Made by a program: the position numbers and the translations under genes. From Achatina immaculata (lineage: Eukaryota; Mollusca; Gastropoda; Stylommatophora; Achatinidae), in contig CM019719.1 in assembly GCA_009760885.1 (NCBI GenBank), positions 23,520,084 through 23,584,083 on the forward strand: a stretch of DNA of 64,000 bases, read 5' to 3'. The notes beneath the pieces are model-generated. The model worked only from the letters and a program-made list of their open reading frames with translations. It was not told where the DNA came from and searched no databases. Numbering within the stretch: the first letter of the stretch is position 1; the number at the start of each line of letters is the position of its first letter. This document shows, in pieces, positions 22,326 through 34,654 of the stretch.

Positions 22326-23454
22326 GTTTCTCGTTGCACTCGAGCTAACTGAGATGGCTGCTTTTGTACTATTTCCTCGAGAGTTACTGAAGAACATGCA
22401 ATATTACTTTTACATTTATGAGTATTATAAAAACTACGACATCTTAACAAATTTTCTGGTAACTTTAACTAAAACTGAAAAAAATTGCATGCCGGAATGA
22501 CATTTACTGTCGAGTATATTCTCCAAAATCAGCGACTTGATTGAATAAAACACACAATCTGATATAAACAACGTTTACCGGTACGCTTTTGTCTTGAGTG
22601 ATGAAATTTAGTGAAGATTCAATCAAACACACACGCGTGCAACATCCACACACGCTCACACACATACACACCGGCCAGCCTCTTTCCAAATCTCACTATT
22701 GTGTTCGCTAGAAAACGCATAGTCCCATTCACCGACTGACAGACTGAAGCATATTATGGTATTGGATTTCTCTGATGTTTTCTACAAGATTAGGTCGCGT
22801 CTATAATTTTCCTCATCTTTTTTTTTCTGCGTAATTTTCTCTGGAAATCAGAGTTCAAATGCCCCGCTATTCTCAGATTGTGCTCACTGTACAATATTTT
22901 ACTATTTTCAAATATATTGTCGCTACTGCAAGTGTGTATGTGTACTATACTTAACAAAGTACGTATAGCACATCGAGACATCAATGTTTGTATCTGGGGT
23001 TTCATTTTATGCCAAAGCTTTTATGCTGATTTCTGAACGGAGGTATCTAGGTATTATTAACATAGACTACCATCCTATCATTTTATGTTTCAATATAAAG
23101 TTACAAGCTAATCGATCATTTAGCATGCAGTCGATGTCCGCCATTTTCATTAAGGCATCATTCATGTTTGAGACTGGGCTAACAAGAACAGAAGTTAGCG
23201 GTATGTCAGAGGTTCCCAAATCGTGCAGAATACACTTACAAGTAAACAAAATAATTTTAACAAAAAGTTAAATGGCGAACATTGCCTGTGATCATTTTTA
23301 AACTGAAGTCATGCGTTTAAAATATAGCGGCGCCTTTAAGACTTTCAGGAGGAAAAAAACATTTTATGCATTTCAGCGGTATTAAGGACAACGCTACAAC
23401 AGATTTACTGATAGTACATCTAGAAATGTATTTAAATCTCTCTGTCTCTAAACC
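22326..23454. other. Unassigned, between minisatellite and RTE end
   Basis: No element or exon recognised. A TM6-TM7 exon of the GPCR would be expected somewhere downstream on the minus strand; I looked here and at 23850-24309 and did not see one. Confidence 0.45.
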
Positions 23455-23850
23455 TTAAGTGCCCAGGGCACATGGTGCTTCCGCAAGGGTTTTCCACAAA
23501 TGCCTGTCCTTCGCCTTTTTTTTTTGCTCTTGCCTAGGTGAGCCCTCTATTGCTCAACATCCTTTCTGTTGTTCTTCTCCATGTCTCTTTTGGTCTACCC
23601 TTACTTCTGTTCCCCTGTGGTGTCCATCTTAGTGCTATTTTTGGTAGTGTGTTGTCAGTCATTCAGAGCACATGTCCCAACCATCGCCAGCGTCTTTCCT
23701 CAATAAATGTTGTCAGTGGCTTCATCTGCATTTCTGCCAACAAGATGATATTTCTTATGGTGTTTGGTAAAAATATTATTTTAATTATTCGTAAACATTT
23801 AGTCTGGAAAGAATTCAACTTGTTTTCTACAGCTTTGTTGATTTTCCAGC
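23455..23850 (-). mobile_element. RTE-like family 4, 3' end
   Basis: Minus-strand sequence matches the ORF2 C-terminus seen more completely at 54186-54838: a KCLR-type block, then ML-EMQMK, a WLGHV-type region and a TLAEAPC end. The frame is broken. The 3' tail is a short GA-type stretch (agagacagagagat). The 5' end is truncated at about 23850. Confidence 0.78.
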
Positions 23851-24566
23851 ATTAACTTGCACTTTAAATATCGAATAATTAAAGTACAGGAAAAATGCGA
23901 ATATTTTTTTTTTGACAAATGGCCCCAGTATGATAAAAGACGCCTAATGAGATGTACTTCTGAAAAGAATGCTGAAGGATTATCAAAATTGCAGGTCAGG
24001 CAAGTCTATAAACGCTCTGGTGTATTGTTGTACAGTAGGATCCCAGAACAGTGCACGTACTCCGCAGCACAGCTGAGAAACCGGGGACTTGGAGATTCAG
24101 CTCCAATCTGTAGCCCCGAAACTGACAGAGAGACCGGCGTACTTGATGTGGGCACGTGGCATTTTAGACAACATTATTTTAAAAAATATTTGGCAGTAAA
24201 TTTTTTTTTAATATACATTTTCTATGCAGACATGGGCTGTAGTAAAAATCTATAGATAAAGTATCGATACTAATTTTTTTAAAAACAAAACTCGCCCTTT
24301 AGCAACAATTAAAAAATAGAATCAGAGGATCGAAAATGTTTGATTCTATTATACCCCAAAATCCAGTATGTAAAGATTAATTTTATGTTTTGAAAATAAT
24401 AAAGAATAAAAATAAGAATAATAAAGAAAAAAATGTCGTCAAACGATACATGGATAGATAGAAAGATAGAAAGACGCGGTGAAGGATGAATACATAGATG
24501 AATGCATCCGGATGTATGACTGGATGAATGAATTATTGGAATGATAACATAAGGTATGATAAGGAA

Positions 24567-24576
24567 AAATACCTTT
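24567..24576 (-). other. Predicted splice donor of the GPCR exon
   Basis: On the minus strand the junction reads AAG|GTATTT, with the intron GT at 24572-24571. It falls exactly after codon 247 (741 bp, phase 0). This is where the basic end of intracellular loop 3 stops and low-complexity, non-receptor sequence begins. The intron start contains degenerate CATC/TATC-type repeats at about 24440-24540. This is inferred from the motif and the loss of homology, not from transcript data. Confidence 0.7.
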
Positions 24577-25313
24577 TTTCTAGGGTCTGTTTCTCTCTCC
24601 CTGGCTTTGTTTTCAGCCTCGTTTTGGTTCAGCAGCTCTGCAGGTGTCGGCATATCCTTGAGCCAAATTACGTGGACTATTTTGGCGTAAGTGTAAATGA
24701 GAACCGCCAGGGGTACAAAATACTGTAGAACCATTATAGTGACAGAGTAGGAGAACAGTTGTTGCTCGGAGTCCCACTTCTCCATGCAGTTGTAGGTATC
24801 GTTGTCGGCGCCCTGCGTCAACAGCTGGGAGGTCACTGCCGTGGGAATCGGGGTCAAGAAGGCCAGCACCCAACACAGAGCCACGACCTGGAGACATCTT
24901 TTCTTTCCCAGGCGTCGCAGAAATGGGTGCATGATGGCGATATAGCGCTCTAGACTCATTGCTAGCATGGTATATGCATTCTGGAACACAACAGCCGCTT
25001 GTAAGTAAGTAACAATGGGACACAGAACAGCTCCGAAAGGCCAGTGGTTAAAAAGAACGTTGGCGACAAAAGTGAACGGAATGCAGAAGAGAGCCATAAG
25101 TATGTCGCTGACAGCAAGACTGGCAATAAAGTAGTTCGTGACGTTCCTCATTCTTCGTTTGGAGATCACTACGTATACCGCGCAGGAATTTCCCACAACA
25201 GCTACTACACATAGCACTGTGTACACAAGAATGATACCAATCTGGGCGTCTTGGAATGCGTCCTCAAAATGTGTCTCCGCGCCCAGAGCGATCGTGGAGC
25301 TATTGTTGCTCAT
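24573..25313 (-). CDS. Neuropeptide-type class A GPCR, first coding exon (TM1-TM5)
   Basis: This exon encodes 247 residues of a rhodopsin-family receptor, a plasma-membrane protein that couples a peptide ligand to G proteins. Visible landmarks: N-glycosylation sequons at N3, N4 and N171; TM1 with GN at 41-42; TM2 with LAVSD ending at D70; extracellular loop 1 with W91-P-F-G; Cys98 and Cys176, the expected disulfide pair; ERY at 122-124 in place of DRY; TM4 W148; TM5 with FVPL at 199-202; and a basic third loop ending RKK. The ATG follows an in-frame upstream stop, so it is the likely start. The reading frame runs on past K247 but becomes non-receptor sequence, and AAG|GTATTT at that point is a good phase-0 splice donor. 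TM6-TM7 must lie in another exon, which I did not find. The sequence resembles RYamide/luqin/NPY-like receptors; GPR83-like is an alternative. GPCR is near certain, subfamily is moderate. Confidence 0.93.
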
Positions 25314-27044
25314 GTTGGAACGTGTGAATCCCGAACTGCTGGTACTGTTCTTACTGAAATCGGAAACTTATTTTAAAACGCTTTTTTGATGAAGAAAATT
25401 AAACAGGATGACGGAGGCTGCCATGATTTCTTCTGCTGTTGATGGATTTAGCTCCTGTTTTTTGGTAGAATTTAAATTCGGCAAATGACCCGGAAGATGT
25501 AAATACAACGCTGACACTCTCAGTGTTCAGAATGAAGATGTCTGCAGATATCCTCTAAATTTATGACCTGGGTCTCAGTATCTGGAGTTTACATCTTCTG
25601 GTCTGAGAAATCTGGACTCATCACTTCAACCCGACTCTCAGCAGATAAAACTTGGCGGAGTAGCTTCTTCAAGTCCACCATCAGCTTGTGAGAAATGTTG
25701 AGCAAAGCTTCCTAAATCGTCCAGACCTGTTAATGTATTTGGGAATGGAAATTACTTTTAATACATTGGATGACAAAGTTACTATACTGAGAACCAGTAA
25801 CAACGACGATATTATCAGAGTGACTTCGATACAAGCAGCAGCAGAAACAACAAATAATAACAACATCACATAGACTAGCAATGAAAGAATAGAGGTTGAT
25901 AAAATCTCCACAGCCGAGAACAAATTAATTAGGAAGGACCATCATTCCCGCACTGCGGATGCATTCGTAGCTTCTCTGCTTTCCCCTTTGGTACCTCATG
26001 CAGGGTATAGTAAATGATTACACTCCTACAGCGTACAGCACATGGCGACATCTGTTCTTTGTTGGATGACTACCATTCCCACCTTTTTATCAAACCTTCA
26101 TTTTTTTTTACAACGAAGCCTTTTCACGGCTGTCACTGGAGTCTTATGTTCACAACAACATTGATAAAATAACGAGAGACAAAATAACAACATAATGATT
26201 GATAAGAGACAGCAACAGCAATATGGAGAGTGATAGAATAACAGTAAGGACAACAATAACAAAATACTAACTGATAAAATGACTGCTACTAGAGATAACG
26301 AAACGGACGTTGAGACTGATAAAACTGACTAATTCTGGATATAACAAGAAAAATAAGGGAAATGACGAATTATGACCAAATGGGACTCCCACTACGTTTC
26401 CATATACCAACAAGAAATGGCCATATTCAACATTTCTATGCTGACCTTGTATATCACACTTCTACTAATCAATTGTATTCTATTTTTATCTTTCCGTCAT
26501 AGTCTTTCTTATGGAAAGCAGAAAGCACTTTCACAAAAATGTTCTCTTTCCGCGGTTTAACCCTTTCTATCTCAGTGTCACAGCGCCTTGGAATTTCTTT
26601 CATTCTCTTCTACCAGACTCGTCTCCCAATCTGCCATCAAATCTTGACATGCATACCTTTCAATCTGTCATCCGGTCTCAGCAGGCATTCATCATGGATT
26701 CCTTGTTCCTTATCAAACCTGTCTCGGACACTCATTTCTCATCTTTCGTTCTCCATCGTTCACCCTTGTCCCTCTCTGGCTATCGAGACTCGGCAAATCT
26801 TAATTTGCATTTTTCTTATTCCAACATCACATCTTTAACTTTCGTCCCCCTTGGTCTAACTTCCCCTTTCTCATAGCCACAAATACAGTGATGATCATTT
26901 GCTCTTTGATCTCGCAATATTTAAATCCATTTTCAACTTCTTTCCCCCTCTTTCTATTTGTTTTTCTAATACTGTTACAATATTTCTTCTAAAATTTCTG
27001 CTAGTGCGCATATTCTGCATCGAAAACAAATATTACATTTATGA
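25314..27044. other. Unassigned, upstream of the GPCR exon
   Basis: It may hold 5' UTR or upstream exons of the receptor. A TTTCCGATTTCAG acceptor-like sequence lies ~40 bp before the ATG on the minus strand. At 26510-26700 an open stretch (SVTAPWNFFHSLLPDSSPNL) faintly resembles the C-terminal end of some LINE proteins; this is too weak to call. Confidence 0.35.
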
Positions 27045-27255
27045 TAGACATATTTTACTAAACAGTGAAAGCTTTAACTGGCAATTACGTGTAAATTACC
27101 GATTTTAAAAAAAAGAGGGACAAAAACCAGAAACTTTTGAAAGTCGTCAGTTACTGTAAACGGTTTATATTGTAAAAACTCCCCAAAACCTAGTAAAAAG
27201 CAAGCAGCGAAATCTGTTGGAGGATAATCGGGCCAGTGTGTTGATGATGCTTAAT
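27045..27255 (-). repeat. Dispersed ~200-bp repeat, copy B
   Basis: Inverted relative of 14165-14365. The blocks AAATCGGTAATTTAC, GTTTACAGTAAC, CTAGGTTTTGGGG and GATTATCCTCCAACAG are readable on the minus strand. Divergence is appreciable, with several small indels. Confidence 0.6.
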
Positions 27256-27639
27256 TTGCACGAAGAAGAATCAGCCAGTTTTGACTCAAGTTCAGAATGT
27301 AAGCACTTCTGTAAAGATTACATTTCACGATTTCAAAATGTAAGAAAAAACATTCACACGAACATTTAATCCCCACTGATATTTGTAAAGTATAAGTATG
27401 TTTAATTATATATTTTTCATAGTACAAAAACATAAAGTATCGAATGATGTACTGAGAAAACCGTATTTCAGCAAGTGCTTCATGCAAGGTTTTTTTTTAA
27501 ACCCCAGCATCACAACTGTACCAAGTCTATGCTGTTTCATAAGTGGCGTTTTAAAACCTTTTTGTTTTGTTTCGTTTTGTTTGAGTTTAGTTGCTAAACT
27601 ATTACATTTTAAATTCTTCGTCCTTGGTCTTCCAGTAGT

Positions 27640-27705
27640 TGATCAAGTTTGTTTTGTTTGTTTGTGTGTGTGTTTGTTTGTTTATTTGTTTGTTTGTTTG
27701 TTTCT
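27640..27705 (+). repeat. (GTTT)n/(GT)n microsatellite
   Basis: GTTT units with a GTGTGTGT interruption. Confidence 0.9.
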
Positions 27706-28344
27706 CTGTGTAGTAAAAAAATAAAACATAAAATATGTTGTTGTTCCTGTGATGCTGCTGTATAATTAAAGGGTTGTCAAACTTGCTAAAAGATAGTGGC
27801 CACAGAAGACAAACTTCAGATGTTTGTGAGCTGCCACACATGAACAAATGTCACATATACATTTTAACTGTCACGTGCACATTTTATTACAAAATTATAT
27901 TTATTCATTCTCAGTACCAACTTGTACGATCACTGATTCTCCTGTGCATCTCCTCTGTAATCCTTGATGATCCAGATTTGATTTAATCCATGACTCAAAT
28001 CTAGCATTAAAATTATCATTTAAATTCTGAAAATGTTTACTCACCATGCACAATGAATCTTTAAGAATTCGGGTAGCTTTTAATTTACGCCCCGTAAATA
28101 ATGATAAAATATTAATTTTTTTCTTTTATTATTTAACTTCAAAGTTCATTGTGATTTGAAAAAGGAGTTCAGCCGCAAGGCGAATTTATATATTAGAGAA
28201 CCGAATGTTGCTCGGAGCCACAGTTTGCCCACACTTGCTTGTTCCTGTCATTTTAAACTTTCACGTTGCTGTCTATAACTTCACACCAGTGGCTGCAGAC
28301 ATCGGCATTTGCTGTTCACTTGAAAACATAAATAAATCAAACTT

Positions 28345-28625
28345 CAATTCTGTTATAACTTTAATTCTATTATAACTTTTATTCTGATATAACTTTTATT
28401 CTAGCATAACTTTTATTCTAGTATAATGTTTATTCTGTTATACCGCGTATTCTAATTTTTATTCTATTATAATTTTTATTATATTATAACTTTTATTCTA
28501 GTATAACTTTTATTCTGTTATAATTTTTGTTCTGTTATAACTTTAATTCTATTATAACTTTAATTCTGTTAAAACATTTATTCTACAACTTTAATTTTGT
28601 TATAACTTTTATTCTGTTATAGGTT
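28345..28625 (+). repeat. ~17-bp AT-rich minisatellite
   Basis: Repeats of ttttattctgttataac, with attctattataac and attctagtataac variants, about sixteen copies. Confidence 0.85.
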
Positions 28626-28929
28626 TCAAGATTTGGTTTCACTTGGGAGGTGCTGGTTCTGCTCCAAAATGGGAGAAAAAAAAAAGAGAGAGATAATGTA
28701 GAAGAAGAAGATCTATCCAGAAAACTGGGTTTTCAACATATGAAGGAAAACTGCTACATTTTTCTAGATCTGGAGTTTTAAGTACAGAAACATGTATCTG
28801 AAGAGGGCTTCCTCTGATGATCGAAGGATTCATTTAGTTATTTCTCTGTAATTTTAAGTCTCCGTTGAACAAAATAAAATGTTATTAATCAATTTCTTTA
28901 AAAAAATATACTCAAATAAAACACACTTT

Positions 28930-29275
28930 ACGGTATGCTTCTTTTCATCAATGTTCTTTATTTAGTATGTTTCTTCTCACCAATGCTCTTTTTGTGGTAT
29001 ATTTCTTTTCACCAATGCTCTTTTTGTGGTATGTTTCTTTTCACCAATGCTCTTTTTGTGGTATGTTTCTTTTCACCAATGCTCTTTTTGTGGTATGTTT
29101 CTTTTCACCAATGCTCTTTTTGTGGTATGCTTCTTTTCACCCATTCTCTTTTTGTGGTATGTTTCTGTTAACCAATGTTCTTTTTTGTTGTATGTTTCTA
29201 TTCACTGATCTTCGTTTTGTGGTATGTTTCTTTCACGGATTTTTGTTTTGTTTTGGTGGTATGTTTCTGTTGATC
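28930..29275 (+). repeat. 32-bp minisatellite
   Basis: About eight clear copies of ttcttttcaccaatgctctt plus tttgtggtatgt, then degenerate ones. Because 32 is not a multiple of three, three units give a 32-residue period, and all plus frames read the same cycling hydrophobic peptide. It is not a gene. Confidence 0.93.
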
Positions 29276-29959
29276 GATGTCCTCTAGATTAAAATTTAAA
29301 AAAAAAAACGGATAAATCAATTGTAGACGCTGGGTTCTTATTGTGGATGCTCTCTACATTATGTCCACTAAATCAGTGAAATTCTCCGTCACATTGTGCC
29401 CATTAAATCAATGAAATTATGCGTCACATTGTGGCCACTAAATCAATGGAATCCTCCGGTCTTTCTAATTTTCAGTGATTGTGTTAACTCAGAACCTTTT
29501 CAAAAAGTTTCTCCAGATCATGTGATTGTTCACGTGACTGTAGCACGTGACAGCGAGCGAGACCTATGACTCCTCGGCTAGAGCCTCCAAATCGACTTTT
29601 GTCCAGTGGCGGTAAATAGCGGGCTAGTGCAGACGCTGTAATGAAATTACTAAAATATATGCCATTCAGATAAACAGAACCCACGAGTTTGAAATAATCT
29701 TCATTACAGGGACTTAATTCAGTTTCTGTTCAATAGCTGAACTAATGCCGCGTAAGCAGGGCATTTCCAGTCACAGGCAGGGGGAGATAACGATACAAAG
29801 TCTCCGATCATCAGAGGAAAACCCCATTAGACAGATGTTTCGGAGCTTCAAATACTAAACATCGTACAGGAAGAGTGGAAGGCCAAATTTATTCGAGTAT
29901 GTCCCAGAGTCTGTTTAGTTCTTGTATTTTACGTCTTAGTTTATTCTGTTTCTGTAGAC

Positions 29960-30190
29960 AATTGTAGACAATTGAACTACGGTGTGGTACCCACTTCAAG
30001 TCCCAGCAAACAGATCCACGGGTCCACCAAGTTTCCAAATATGGGTACCAGAGAAATCTGGGAAGGTAAATGCGGCCTGGCGTGACACTGACCACATCAG
30101 ACTTTCATGTGCCGAAGATCGTGGAAATAAGGGCCCAACACCTCATCCCCAAAGTGGCTTAATGGCATGGAAACGGGGATTTTAACTTTA
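29960..30190 (+). mobile_element. tRNA-headed SINE, diverged copy (body only clear)
   Basis: The body blocks GGGTACC, GGCCTGGCGTGACACTGACC, CATGTGCCG and AAGGGCCCAACACCTCATCC parallel the SINE at 44945-45285 in the same order. The tRNA-like head is not clearly recognisable. Confidence 0.6.
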
Positions 30191-31284
30191 ATTGATGTTC
30201 CATCCTGAAATATTATTAGTTATTTTTTGCTAAATATCAGTATTTTAAAAAAAAATCTTGTCCATTGGTCGCGAAAAACTACCATTACTGTTTTGGAATA
30301 CAGTTCATAAATGTTTAGGAACCGCTGCTTCCTCGAAAAGCTTAAGTTAATCTGATGACAGGAACAAACGGTGACTTGCGATATTGTTGTTAATTTTCAA
30401 TACACAGGACAATTTTTATGAAAGACAGAATATTAGATGACCCTGACTGTCTAATTCTTCACACGTGAAAAATCAAATTCCTTCTTTCTGTTCAGTGCTC
30501 TTTCTTTTCTCAATCTACAGATAAAAATAAAATGAAATGTATACGTTTAAAACTCCAAGCACCCTCTTAAACAACGAGTCAAATAGCAGAAACTTGGAGC
30601 CGAGATCTTGTTGACTCCAGAGCTCCTGGCCGTCTTCCAATGTCTTGTCCTTAATGGCTATCGACCTTGGTATCTCTGATATTTCTTTCCTCTAATCACA
30701 ACAGCCTGTCCTCTGTGGCCAGTACAGTTTCTGACATTTTGAACCCAGACAATCATCTATTTCAAAGTTTCCGTAAAATCGACCTCAGAAGTTATTTCTT
30801 GCTAATGGTGTTGATCTCGTCCGAACTATCACAAAGAAGCAAAATCAGCCGTTTTCTTGACAGTTTTATTCACGTTTGGGCACGTAAAACTCCAGTGCTG
30901 TCCTAACAGGTCGTTCAAGTACCTTTGTTTTTTATTTTCCTGGCTACTCTTTTCCACATCCTGTTCCTCTTTTACTAACTCTTTCTTTTCCCTTTCACAT
31001 AATAATGTTAGCCAAAAATAGACATTCTGTTTTTCAGTGTTAACCAACCACAATTTTCAATTGATTTTGATAATTGGGCTGATGATGATGATTCATAGGA
31101 TGAAAAATTGGATAATTATTACGAAGACAAAATACTACCACTGGCCATTAGCTGTCCTTGATACACGCACATCGCCAAAATATTGGCTTGTTACTGTGTG
31201 TTTTATACGTCTACTAGCTCATCCCTTTGCCTCACTTGCCATTTCCATTTACTGCTACTCCTTTCTTGTTATTTATAATAATAA

Positions 31285-31325
31285 TAATAATAATAAGAAC
31301 AAGAAGAAGAAGAAGAAGAAGAAAT
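31285..31325 (+). repeat. (AAT)n(AAG)n microsatellite
   Basis: A pure AAT run is followed by a pure AAG run. Confidence 0.95.
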
Positions 31326-31384
31326 AATAAGAAATGAATAAAGTTGAAACGGCGAGAGGGAATTAACTATTATTACTACTACTC

Positions 31385-31930
31385 CTATTATTTCGTAAAA
31401 CTACACCATACATCTCCGACTATCTCTACTCTACTCTAACCAGTACAACTACATCATACATCTCCGACTATCTCCACTCTACTCTAACCAATATAACTGC
31501 ACCATACATCTCTGGCTATCTCTTCTCTACTACAACCAGTAAAACTACACAGTGGGTCTCTGACTATCTCTTCTCTAATACAACCAGTAAAACTACACAG
31601 TGGGTCTCTGACTATCTCTTCTCTAATACAACCAGTAAAACTACACAGTGGGTCTCTGACTATCTCTTCTCTAATACAACCAGTAAAACTACGCAGTGGG
31701 TCTCTGACTATCTCTTCTCTACTACAATCAATAAAACTGCACGTCTCTGACTATCTCTACTCTACTACAACCACTAAAACTGCACCATACATCTCTAACT
31801 ATCTCTACTCTACTATAACCACTAAAACTGCGCCATACATCTCTATCTCTACTCTACTACAGCCACTAAAATTGCGCCATACATCTCTAAATATCTCTAC
31901 TCTACTATAACCACTAAAACTGCGCCATAC
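31385..31930 (+). repeat. 48-bp minisatellite, left part
   Basis: About eleven copies of a ~48-bp unit (tctctactctactataacca, ctaaaactgcaccatac, atctctgac). A subset near 31540-31710 forms a local block with acagtgggtctctgac. The array stops at the mariner at 31931 and resumes at 33318. Confidence 0.93.
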
Positions 31931-33322
31931 TGGTTTGAGTTAAAAGCTCGTCTCGTTTTTGCATCAGTGTTTCACTGCACCACAAAACCAAACAACATGA
32001 AATTATACCTAGCAGTGTCCCTGGATGTACATAATGTTAATAACGATGTAACGTCATTCTTCAAAATACAGCACATAAATTTCTCTGGTCTTCTGCCACC
32101 GCTCAGCCAGTGCGAGAAGTCCTTTGTAGTGCCCATCAGAAGGCTTTGAGGTCAAGAAATCTCTCACAGCGGCTTCAACGTCTTCAAATGAACGGAATCT
32201 CCGCCCTTGAAGGAAGTGTGCCATCGCGAGGAATAGATTCAAGTCAGAAGATGCAAGGTGGAGACTGTACGGTGGATAAAGCAGGACCTTGATTCCCTCT
32301 ACTTCCATGGGTTGTCCACGGATCATGTTGGAAGTGTGGGCTGGCGGGTTGTCTTCCTGGAGAAGTACACTCCTTCTGTTGATGAGTGCTGGGTATCGAG
32401 TGAGCAGAACATCATGCAGCCTCTTCAGTTGCTCAGAATACAGATGTCCGTCCACGGCGCCACCAAAGGAACCAATTCCCAGTGCAGGGGGCCCTCGAAA
32501 TTCCACCAGATGCAAAGCATAAACTTCTCTGAACATCCTCGTTAGACAACCGCCTCTGCCACCTGGCCTGGCTGAACCCAATGAGTACTTGTGATTGGGG
32601 TACGGCTGGAATATCCACTTTCCATCCTCAGTGACAAATGGGCGGAGAAACCTTCTGTCATGTCAGTTGACAACAGACGTCAATACGTCCTTGAACTTGC
32701 CGGGGACTGGCATCGTCGGGGACACGTCGAGGGTTCCTGCTGCTGAAACGGAGCTCCTGCAAATGTCGAACTATGCTGCTCTGAGAAGAGCCCAGGCTGG
32801 CTGACAAGCACCGAGTGCTTGCACTGGGATTTTCAGCTTGGCCCAGGGCTTCATCATTGGTGGTTGAGGGTTGTCCCGACCTGAGCTTGTCTTTGATGTC
32901 GATGTGGTGGTTGAAGGTTGTCCCTACTGGGCTTGTCTTTGATGTCGGTGTGGTGGTTGAGGGTTATCGTGACTTGGGCTTGCCTTTGATATCGGTGTCC
33001 CCAGACCTGAATCTCTGAAACCACTTCCTTGCATCAACTTCCACACTGAATATTTCACGGGCAGCTGCGGAGACGTTCATTCTTTTCTTCTAATAATGCC
33101 TCAGGAGGAGGCGAACACCAGCCTTGCTGTCCGCCATATTTTCTTCTGCTGATCACTTACCTCACGATTCTTTAGCTAAAAATGGGCATGTACGTGTTTA
33201 GAGTGACGTAACACATGACGTCATCATGGCCTTACAAGTACCGGTACAAGCAGATAAGACGGTAACCTTGATCGAAATTAGAGTATCACAAAAGGTGAGG
33301 AAATTCTGAATCACAGTAATAC
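31931..33322 (-). mobile_element. Mariner transposon, near full length, degenerate
   Basis: The minus strand carries a transposase from a start-like MADSKAGVRLLLRHY (33137) to EIYVLYFEE (32054), with stops and frameshifts. Both sides are the same 48-bp minisatellite, so the insert limits are clear to within a few bases, and a TA lies at each edge. The terminal repeats are poor: CTGGTTTGAG against CTGTGATTCAG, by eye. Confidence 0.85.
32054..33137 (-). pseudogene. Mariner transposase, broken
   Basis: Transposase of the IS630/Tc1/mariner superfamily performs cut-and-paste at TA sites. The N-terminal DNA-binding part runs MADSKAGVRLLLRHY, stop, KKRMNVSAAAREIFSVEVD. A linker segment (DIKDKLRSGQPS) is present about 2.7 times in tandem at 32868-32992, and the ~46-bp unit shifts the frame. 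The C-terminal 175 codons (32581-32054) are open and contain LLQEDNPPAHTS (one catalytic acid region), PPYSLHLASSDLNLFLAM (final acid region, usually PPYSPDLAPSD) and a RW-K ending. Catalytic motifs are recognisable but eroded. Confidence 0.85.
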
Positions 33323-33950
33323 ATCTCTGACTATCACGACTATAGCCAGTAAAACTGCTCCATAAATTTTTATCTCTACTCTACTATATCCAGTAAAACT
33401 ACACCATACATCTCCAACTATCTCTACCCTATTATAACCAATAAAACTACACCATACATCTCCAACTATCTCTACCCTATTATAACCAATAAAACTACAC
33501 CATACATCTCCAACTATCTCTACCCTATTATAACCAATAAAACTACACCATACATCTCCAACTATCTCTACCCTATTACAACCAATAAAACTACACCATA
33601 CATCTCCGACTATCTCTACTCTACTATATCCAATAAAACTACACCATACATCTCCGACTATCTCTACTCTACTATATCCAATAAAACTACACCATACATC
33701 TTCGACTATCTCTACTCTGCTATAACCACTAAAACTGCACTATACATTTCCAACTATCTCTGCTCTATTATAAACAATAAAACTACACCATACATCTTCA
33801 ACTATCTCTACTCTACTATATCCAAGAAAACTGGACCATACATCGCTTATCTCTATTCTGCTGTATCCAATAAAACTACTCTATACATCTCTATCTTTAC
33901 TCTACTATAACCAATAAAACTACACCATACATCGTCAACTATATCTACTT
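33318..33950 (+). repeat. 48-bp minisatellite, right part
   Basis: Continuation of the array at 31385-31930 beyond the mariner, about thirteen units. Four nearly identical units at 33395-33590 (tctctaccctattataacca) show recent local amplification. Confidence 0.93.
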
Positions 33951-34654
33951 GAACCAATTTTAATGCAGTCCTCAAGTGAAAAAAAGACCACGAAAATGGC
34001 GAATTATATTTTATATTTTTGAAAATAATTATTGTGTAGTTTGAAGATATTAGAAACAGAATGAGAAAAGTTAGAAACCTAAAATGTTTTTTTAGAATGA
34101 ACGCATCAAAGTTGTTAGTTAATTCTGGAAAATAAGAAGAATAAACTTCTATAATCTTTTACAATTAGCCGCCACTAGACACAATCTCAAATGAAAACAA
34201 ATAAAACGAGAAACATGAACAAGCAATCACCAGTCCATGTCGTAAACAGCCAAAACGTGAACGACATAAACAGCTAATTAAAGTAATTATAAACAGCTCT
34301 CACGCCCACAGCACATTAATCACGTGCAGGAATATCTGTTAATTTCGATTTGCTCACGCTTGCTAATATTCATCCGAGGGAGTAAACAGCGGGTTCTAGA
34401 ACGGAAGTGTCACCGCCAGAAAAATTTGGTCGTGCGAAGGAAGGGGTTGGTCAAAATATGATGGATTCATAGGTCAAAGGTTATTTGCTGTAGGCGGCTC
34501 AATCAGTTGGACTAGTCCAAATAAAGATTTGAATTAATTCTAGTCTTGATTTTGTTTTTTTTCCCCCACTCAATAACTGAAAAAAGCTGATCTCTCGGTG
34601 GAAGTATCAGATTTCTAATTATTTATTGCCTGATTTACTATTTTGTATTTCTTT

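Larger units (their letters stand above)
27260..31284. other. Mostly unassigned apart from arrays and one SINE
   Basis: Outside the repeats at 27640, 28345 and 28930 and the SINE at 29960, nothing is recognised. 29340-29460 contains about three loose copies of a cattgtg-cca-taaatcaat motif. Confidence 0.4.

Noticed and set aside
21664..22500. 278-codon Cys/Asp/Tyr-rich frame that looks like a repeat protein
   Set aside because: It follows 36- and 24-bp minisatellite units; equivalent frames are open on both strands. There is no signal peptide or conserved flank.
24613..25023. 136-codon minus-strand frame
   Set aside because: Out-of-frame shadow of the GPCR exon.
26510..26880. Possible LINE C-terminus or small exon
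   Set aside because: Only a faint resemblance around APWNFFHSLLP; no RT nearby and no conserved motif to support it.
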